Program-made: the position numbers and the translations under genes | Part shown: piece by piece, positions 6,271-10,298 of the stretch | Numbering within the stretch: the first letter of the stretch is position 1 | Layout of the letters: each line of letters starts with the position of its first letter | Assembly: GCA_017536845.1 (NCBI GenBank) | Contig: JAFWCP010000197.1 | Span: 1 to 10,298 of the forward strand | Direction of reading: 5' to 3' | Source of the DNA: Solobacterium sp. | GTDB lineage: Bacteria; Bacillota_I; Bacilli_A; Erysipelotrichales; Erysipelotrichaceae | DNA length: 10,298 bases | The notes under the pieces: generated by a model | The model's input: the letters and a program-made list of their open reading frames with translations, nothing else | Databases searched by the model: none | Told to the model about the DNA's origin: nothing

Positions 6271-6768
6271 ATGCTTGTTACCCTGCTGCTTTCTCTGGTA
6301 CTCATACTTGCCCTGTGCCTGCTCCTGTATGCGGCGGTTGCCCTGATCCAGAACAGAAAACTCTTCAGGTCAGCCCCAAAGGATATCCAGGCAGCCGCAA
6401 AGGACCATCCGGAACGCTTTCACGGGGCACGTGCACTGGGGTGGAAACTGGCTTTCCTCAGCGTTCTTTCCATGATCGGGGCGTTTCTTTACGGCGGTTA
6501 TGACGGGATTCAGAACGGCTTTTCCTTTCTTCAGCATTTTCTCCGCTTCATCGTAATGCTCTATCTCTGGAAGGCTTTCGATATCATCTGCCTGGACTGG
6601 CTGCTCCTGACAAGATCACATTTCTTCCAGCACTTCTACCCGGAAACAGAAGGGTGTGAAGGATATCATCAGTTCGGTTTTAACCGCAAGGAGCAGCTGA
6701 CCCGTATTCTTGTATTTCCATTTGCAGCAGCACTGATGGCAGAAATTGCCTGCCAGATCGGAGGATGA
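6271..6768 (+). CDS. Small integral membrane protein of unknown function
   Basis: 165 residues from ATG 6271, with GAGG at 6262-6265 inside the end of the methyltransferase gene. Four hydrophobic stretches are visible: residues about 4-26 (very strongly hydrophobic, Leu-rich), 55-73, 86-108 and 147-162. Between the first two is a polar loop with basic and His residues (SAPKDIQAAAKDHPERFHG), and before the last a HFFQHFYPETEGCEGYHQFG segment rich in His, Glu and Tyr that could bind a metal or ligand. I recognise no enzyme motif. Its stop TGA (6766-6768) overlaps the ATGATGATG start region of the next gene, so translation is coupled. Similar small membrane proteins next to this methyltransferase and ATC-hydrolase type seem to recur in Clostridia from memory; the role is unknown. 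Confidence 0.8.
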   Translation: MLVTLLLSLVLILALCLLLYAAVALIQNRKLFRSAPKDIQAAAKDHPERFHGARALGWKLAFLSVLSMIGAFLYGGYDGIQNGFSFLQHFLRFIVMLYLWKAFDIICLDWLLLTRSHFFQHFYPETEGCEGYHQFGFNRKEQLTRILVFPFAAALMAEIACQIGG

Positions 6769-6770
6769 TG

Positions 6771-7385
6771 ATGAAAACTGCAGAAAGAATCATGAATAAG
6801 AAAACTATGATCAAAACGGAAATGGACAAGGTCCTGCCAAAAGCTGACAGCGATGCCATGTGGCATCAGGCGACAGTGAAACTCAATGAATTTCTGAAGC
6901 GGTACAGTTCGCTTCCCAAGGGTGTGCATATGCATACGGACAGCAGGATCTTTCCTTCTGCAGCTGTTTACCTTACCGTAAAAGAAGCTGTTGGAGAAAA
7001 GAAGGCGTACCAGATCATTGAGAATGCCGCAATTCAGCTCTGCCGGCCGAAAGAACGTAAGATGAGGAAGCTGATGAAGCTGCCGGGAATGCCGGGCCTT
7101 TTCCTGAAAGCATGGGATCCGATCACAAAGAAAGTGTTCGGGCCGGAAAACGGTTTTCAAAACGTGTTCTATCCGAAGAAGAAAAACGAATACCGGATGG
7201 ACATCATTTCCTGCCCGTATTGCCGGTATTTCACGAAGCTCGGCTGTCCGGAGCTGACAAAGATCTTCTGCGAAAATGACGAGCGGGTCTACGGAAACCT
7301 GCCGGGCCTTCAATTCGTGCGGACGGGAACGCTTGGCAAAGGGGCTGACCGCTGTGATTTCTGTCTGCGGAAAGTGAAATCCTGA
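6771..7385 (+). CDS. L-2-amino-thiazoline-4-carboxylate (ATC) hydrolase-like protein
   Basis: About 204 residues. GGAGG at 6760-6764 is followed by three in-frame ATG codons (6765, 6768, 6771); I prefer 6771 for spacing. The C-terminal cysteine pattern is that of the ATC_hydrolase family: CPYCRYFTKLGCPEL (Cys148, Cys151, Cys159), IFCENDERVYG (Cys167), then a RTGTLGKG run and RCDFCLRK (Cys195, Asp196, Cys198). The founding Pseudomonas enzyme opens the thiazoline ring of L-ATC on the way to L-cysteine; most Firmicutes members are untested and may act on other thiazoline or thiol compounds. The cysteines could also bind a metal. It overlaps the stop of the membrane protein gene and lies 12 bases before the MFS gene. 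The N-terminal half (Lys-rich, with HMHTDSRIFPSAAVYLT) is typical in length. Family assignment good, reaction uncertain. Confidence 0.8.
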   Translation: MKTAERIMNKKTMIKTEMDKVLPKADSDAMWHQATVKLNEFLKRYSSLPKGVHMHTDSRIFPSAAVYLTVKEAVGEKKAYQIIENAAIQLCRPKERKMRKLMKLPGMPGLFLKAWDPITKKVFGPENGFQNVFYPKKKNEYRMDIISCPYCRYFTKLGCPELTKIFCENDERVYGNLPGLQFVRTGTLGKGADRCDFCLRKVKS

Positions 7386-7397
7386 TCGGAAAGACTG

Positions 7398-8657
7398 ATG
7401 AATAGCTTCAGAGGATTGGGAAAAGACTACTGGCTGTTCTGGTTTGCCTCTTCCCTGGGGATGGGAGCGAGCAATATCCTGCAGTACGTGCTGTCACTCT
7501 ATGTACTGGATCTGACCGGCTCGGCAGCGCTGTTTGCATCCATGCTGGCGGTCATCATCTTCCCGCGTATTCTGCTGGCGCCTCTGGCCGGCGTCATGGC
7601 GGACAGGGTCAGGAAGAGCCGCATGATGGCCCTGATCCTGCTGGCAGAAGCGGCAGTGCTGGGGGCCTGTTTCCTGATCGGACAGACAGCAGCCATCACT
7701 ATGCCATTGATCTATCTGCTGGTCGTTGTTCTGGAGGCCGGTGAGATATTCTATGGCGGCTGCGAGGCGGCAATCCTGCCGGAACTGGTTCCCGGGGAAC
7801 GGCTTAAGGATGCCATTTCAGTTTCAAAGGTGGATGACGGCATCGTTCATGTCACCGCGCCGCTGGCCGCCGCATTGATCTATGACCATATGAACATTGC
7901 TGCTGCTTTCGCAATGATCGGGCTGCTGAACTTTTCCGCCTTTCTGCTGCAGGCTCTGATTCAGCCCCGGTATGCCCGGGAGCATTCAGGAAAAAGGCAG
8001 AAGCCCTCTCTGTGGCAGGACTTCAAAGAGGGCCTGACCTGCATCCGGCAGAATGCGTTCCTGCGCAGCTTTCTTAAGGTCATGCCGCTGGCCAATGCCT
8101 TCTTCGGCGCGACGTTTTCCGTCAGTGTGGCTTACCTGCTTCGCAGGACCTATGGCGTGGAAGCATGGATATACAGTCTTTATTGTTCGATTACAGCCAC
8201 GGTAAGCATGGTCGTACCGCTGTTTGCCGTTCCCCTGGTGAAGAAGTACCCGGCCGGCAGGCTGTTCTTTGCGTCAACGCTCACCATTGCGGGCGGCATC
8301 TTCCTGATTGGGATCTGTGCCGTCGGCGGCATTTATCAGATCATTCCCGTGGCCGTTTCCATCGTGCTGATTACGATGTCTGACTGCGTGACGATTGCGG
8401 CAGCCATCCCCATGCAGATGACGGCATCCATCATGCTTCAGACCGGCGTTGAAAAGGGGATGCTCGGCCGGGTATCTGCCACGCTCCGCATGGTCAGCAT
8501 CGCATCCGCAGCGGCAGGAGAAATGCTTTTCGGATTGCTGAATGACGCGACCTGGGTATGGCTTCCGATCTTTCTCGGTGCTGCCGGGGTTGCCGTGGCA
8601 TCCCTGCTGTTTCAGAAGGTGATGGCTGCCCTGGATTGCCGGCAGGAACAGAAGTGA
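7398..8657 (+). CDS. MFS transporter, EntS-like drug/metabolite exporter type
   Basis: A 419-residue major facilitator protein from ATG 7398, with a weak GGAAAG site at 7387-7392, probably coupled to the gene 12 bases upstream. About twelve hydrophobic segments are visible, and the cytoplasmic motif A GVMADRVRKSRMM (Gly65, Asp69, Arg70, Arg72) falls between helices 2 and 3. A hydrophilic middle loop (ARYAREHSGKRQKPSLWQDF, near residue 200) splits the two six-helix halves. The short GLGKDYWLFWFASSLG start and overall look fit the MFS_3/EntS branch, which exports siderophores and drugs, though specificity cannot be read. It is the last gene before a terminator hairpin, so it probably ends the run. 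It could export the cluster's metabolite, expel breakdown products, or act in resistance. Confidence 0.85.
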   Translation: MNSFRGLGKDYWLFWFASSLGMGASNILQYVLSLYVLDLTGSAALFASMLAVIIFPRILLAPLAGVMADRVRKSRMMALILLAEAAVLGACFLIGQTAAITMPLIYLLVVVLEAGEIFYGGCEAAILPELVPGERLKDAISVSKVDDGIVHVTAPLAAALIYDHMNIAAAFAMIGLLNFSAFLLQALIQPRYAREHSGKRQKPSLWQDFKEGLTCIRQNAFLRSFLKVMPLANAFFGATFSVSVAYLLRRTYGVEAWIYSLYCSITATVSMVVPLFAVPLVKKYPAGRLFFASTLTIAGGIFLIGICAVGGIYQIIPVAVSIVLITMSDCVTIAAAIPMQMTASIMLQTGVEKGMLGRVSATLRMVSIASAAAGEMLFGLLNDATWVWLPIFLGAAGVAVASLLFQKVMAALDCRQEQK

Positions 8658-8672
8658 CAGTCAGAAAAAACC

Positions 8673-8690
8673 GCTTCGCGAACGCGAAGC
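8673..8690 (+). terminator. Hairpin after the MFS gene, probable terminator
   Basis: A perfect stem GCTTCGC (8673-8679) and GCGAAGC (8684-8690) with a GAAC loop, preceded by a run of A (8665-8670) and followed by TGTTATT. There is no clean T tract, so termination may be incomplete or partly from the other strand. It begins 16 bases after the MFS stop and 17 bases before palindrome 3. Confidence 0.5.
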
Positions 8691-8706
8691 TGTTATTAAG
8701 AACACC

Positions 8707-8724
8707 AATTAGTTATATCTAACC
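8707..8724. promoter_or_regulatory. Operator-like palindrome, site 3
   Basis: AATTAG-TTATAT-CTAACC: the right half is identical to sites 1 and 2, and the left keeps TTAG, giving TTAG-N6-CTAA. It lies 60 bases before the ABC transporter start. The central TATAT may be the -10 of a promoter, but no good -35 is present. The shared pattern at three places suggests that this transporter and the gene run behind site 2 are controlled together. Confidence 0.5.
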
Positions 8725-8784
8725 AAATGACTTTACAGAAAAAATGCACTGTTCTTTTCATTTGCATACGAGGAGGTTTTATTG

Positions 8785-10298
8785 ATGAAAGAAAAGAAAC
8801 AAAGCGATGTGGCCGTCCTGCTGAAATATGCAGGGAGCTATAAAGGGCTGACCTTCCTTGGCCTTGGCCTTTCTGCCGTTGCCATGATTCTCGGGATGGT
8901 CCCCTATATCTGCATCTGGCTGGTGGCAAGGGATCTGATATCCGCAGCCCCGGTCTGGACGGCAGCTTCCGGCATCGCCCGCTATGGCTGGATGGCCTTT
9001 GGCTTTGCCGTAGCCGGGATAGCGGTCTATTTCGCTGCCCTGATGTGCACGCATCTGGCTGCTTTCCGGACTGCCAGCAACATCCGCAAACAGGGCATGG
9101 CGCATCTGATGAAAACGCCTCTTGGCTTCTTTGATGGTAATGCATCCGGTCTGATCCGCAACCGTCTCGATGGGGCGGCCGCCGATACGGAAACCCTGCT
9201 TGCCCACAACCTGGCGGATATTGTCGGCAGCGGTGCCATGCTGATAAGCATGATCGTGCTGATGTTTGTATTCGACTGGCGGATGGGTGCCGCGTGTCTT
9301 CTGGCGGCAGTTGTCTCCATCGCCGCGATGTTTACCATGATGGGCGGCAAGAATGCCAGGCTGATGGCAGAATACCAGGCCGCCCAGGATGTCATGAGCA
9401 AGGCCGGAACCGAATACGTCCGCGGCATCCCGGTGGTCAAGGTGTTTCAGCAGACAGTCTATTCCTTCCGGGCTTTCAAACAGGCTATTGAAGATTACAG
9501 CGCCAAGGCAGAGCATTTCCAGGGGGAAGTCTGCCAGGTGCCTCAGTCGGTCAATCTGACCTTTACGGAAGGCTCATTCGTCTTCCTGGTCCCTGTTGCT
9601 CTGATCCTGGCGCCGCGGGCGTTGAAAACAGGCGATTTTGCAGGCTTTGTCACAGACTTTGCCTTTTACGCTGTATTCTCCGCAATCATCTCCACAGCCC
9701 TGGCCAGAATCATGTTTGCGGCGAGCGGCAGCATGCAGGCAAGCACGGCGCTTACAAGGATTGATCAGGTGATGAGCGCCCCGGTGCTTAAGATCACCGA
9801 CCGCCCGCAGGTTCCAAAGGACAACAGTGTTGAATTCAAGGATGTCACCTTTACCTATGACGGTTCAAGAATTCCGGCTCTTGACCACGTTTCATTCCGT
9901 GTGGAACCGGGACAGACCGTGGCCCTGGTAGGACCCTCGGGCGGCGGCAAAACCACGGCTGCCAGCCTGATCCCGCGGTTCTGGGACGTCAGCGGGGGAT
10001 CCGTGGAAGTCGGCGGCGTGGATGTACGGGAGATTGATCCTCATGTGCTGATGGATCAGGTGGCCTTTGTTTTCCAAAATGACCGGCTGTTCAAGGCAAG
10101 CATCCTGGAAAATGTACGGGCTGCAAGGCCTCAGGCAACGCGGGATGAGGTGCAGGCCGCTCTTTCTGCGGCCCAGTGTGATGATATCCTCGCAAAGCTT
10201 CCGAAAGGAATGGATACGGTCATCGGAACGGAAGGAACATACCTTTCCGGCGGTGAGCAGCAGCGTGTGGCCCTGGCAAGAGCGATCCTGAAGAACGC
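8785..10298 (+). CDS. ABC transporter, fused membrane and ATPase domains, YbtP/IrtA-like (3' partial)
   Basis: An exporter-fold ABC half-transporter, 504 codons visible before the window ends. ATG 8785 follows AGGAGG at 8771-8776. The membrane domain (residues about 15-300) shows hydrophobic helices and the long cytoplasmic extensions of type IV transporters (MKTPLGFFDGNASGLIRNRL; ARLMAEYQAAQDVMSKAG). The ATPase domain follows: EFKDVTFTYDG, Walker A GPSGGGKT (383-390), Q-loop Gln431 in FVFQND, and signature LSGGEQQR (487-494). Walker B lies beyond the end. Such half-transporters act in pairs; the partner is probably the next gene. Relatives include the siderophore importers YbtPQ and IrtAB, which have an exporter fold but bring ferric chelates in. 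Direction and substrate cannot be proven here. Palindrome 3 upstream suggests repression by the same factor as the gene run before it. Confidence 0.88.
   Translation, partial: MKEKKQSDVAVLLKYAGSYKGLTFLGLGLSAVAMILGMVPYICIWLVARDLISAAPVWTAASGIARYGWMAFGFAVAGIAVYFAALMCTHLAAFRTASNIRKQGMAHLMKTPLGFFDGNASGLIRNRLDGAAADTETLLAHNLADIVGSGAMLISMIVLMFVFDWRMGAACLLAAVVSIAAMFTMMGGKNARLMAEYQAAQDVMSKAGTEYVRGIPVVKVFQQTVYSFRAFKQAIEDYSAKAEHFQGEVCQVPQSVNLTFTEGSFVFLVPVALILAPRALKTGDFAGFVTDFAFYAVFSAIISTALARIMFAASGSMQASTALTRIDQVMSAPVLKITDRPQVPKDNSVEFKDVTFTYDGSRIPALDHVSFRVEPGQTVALVGPSGGGKTTAASLIPRFWDVSGGSVEVGGVDVREIDPHVLMDQVAFVFQNDRLFKASILENVRAARPQATRDEVQAALSAAQCDDILAKLPKGMDTVIGTEGTYLSGGEQQRVALARAILKN

Noticed and set aside
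8779..9516. Antisense open frame of 245 codons opposite the ABC transporter
   Set aside because: The sense frame encodes a clear ABC membrane domain that continues into Walker A and the signature motif.
1..10298. CRISPR array, insertion sequence or phage attachment site
   Set aside because: I saw no regularly spaced direct repeats, no transposase frame, no terminal inverted repeats and no tRNA gene in the window.

Overview
The window looks like accessory chromosome of a low-to-mid-GC Bacillota (Firmicutes), probably a gut-type Clostridia or Erysipelotrichia lineage. This rests on strong AGGAGG-type ribosome sites, short intergenic gaps, genes all on the + strand, and protein families typical of those groups: a stand-alone GMMCGMC heavy-metal domain, an ATC-hydrolase-like protein and a YbtP/IrtA-type ABC half-transporter. 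Species cannot be fixed from the sequence.

Region 1 (1-1826) is a run of four GNAT acetyltransferase genes. The first three are clear paralogues sharing a C-terminal (P/R)(K/R)GH...Y signature. Copy 1 is cut by the window edge, copy 2 has an in-frame TAA at codon 14, and copy 3 carries a -1 and a later +1 frameshift. Copy 4 is from a different GNAT branch (RimJ/RimL-like), is open throughout, but lacks the expected glycine in its acetyl-CoA loop. The block looks like a decaying acetyltransferase array.

Region 2 (1827-2495) holds no convincing gene but is rich in signals: a strong terminator hairpin (1971-2009), a near-consensus promoter (TTGAAT-N17-TATAAT, 2043-2071) whose start point falls on a perfect 20-bp palindrome (2079-2098), a second terminator-like hairpin with a T8 tract (2277-2311), and a second palindrome (2319-2336). 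A third, related palindrome (8707-8724) precedes the ABC transporter gene. All three share TTAG-N6-CTAA. Site 2 also matches the core of the DtxR/IdeR iron box (GGTTA-N3-TAACC).

Region 3 (2496-8657) is a directional run of eight genes: HSL-type alpha/beta hydrolase, second alpha/beta hydrolase, small HMA metal-binding protein, metallo-beta-lactamase-fold hydrolase, class I SAM methyltransferase, small membrane protein, ATC-hydrolase-like protein, and MFS transporter. The last four are closely packed (gaps of 12 bases or less, or overlaps). A terminator-like hairpin follows at 8673-8690.

Region 4 (8785-end) is an exporter-fold ABC transporter (membrane domain plus ATPase) that runs off the window. 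Its closest described relatives are siderophore-import half-transporters of the YbtPQ/IrtAB type.

Working idea (inference): regions 2-4 form one regulon under a single DtxR- or TetR-type repressor, handling a small metal-binding or thiazoline/thiol-type metabolite. Transport would be by the ABC and MFS proteins, and breakdown or modification by the hydrolases, ATC-hydrolase homologue and methyltransferase. No siderophore synthetase gene is visible, so use or detoxification of a compound made elsewhere fits better than synthesis.
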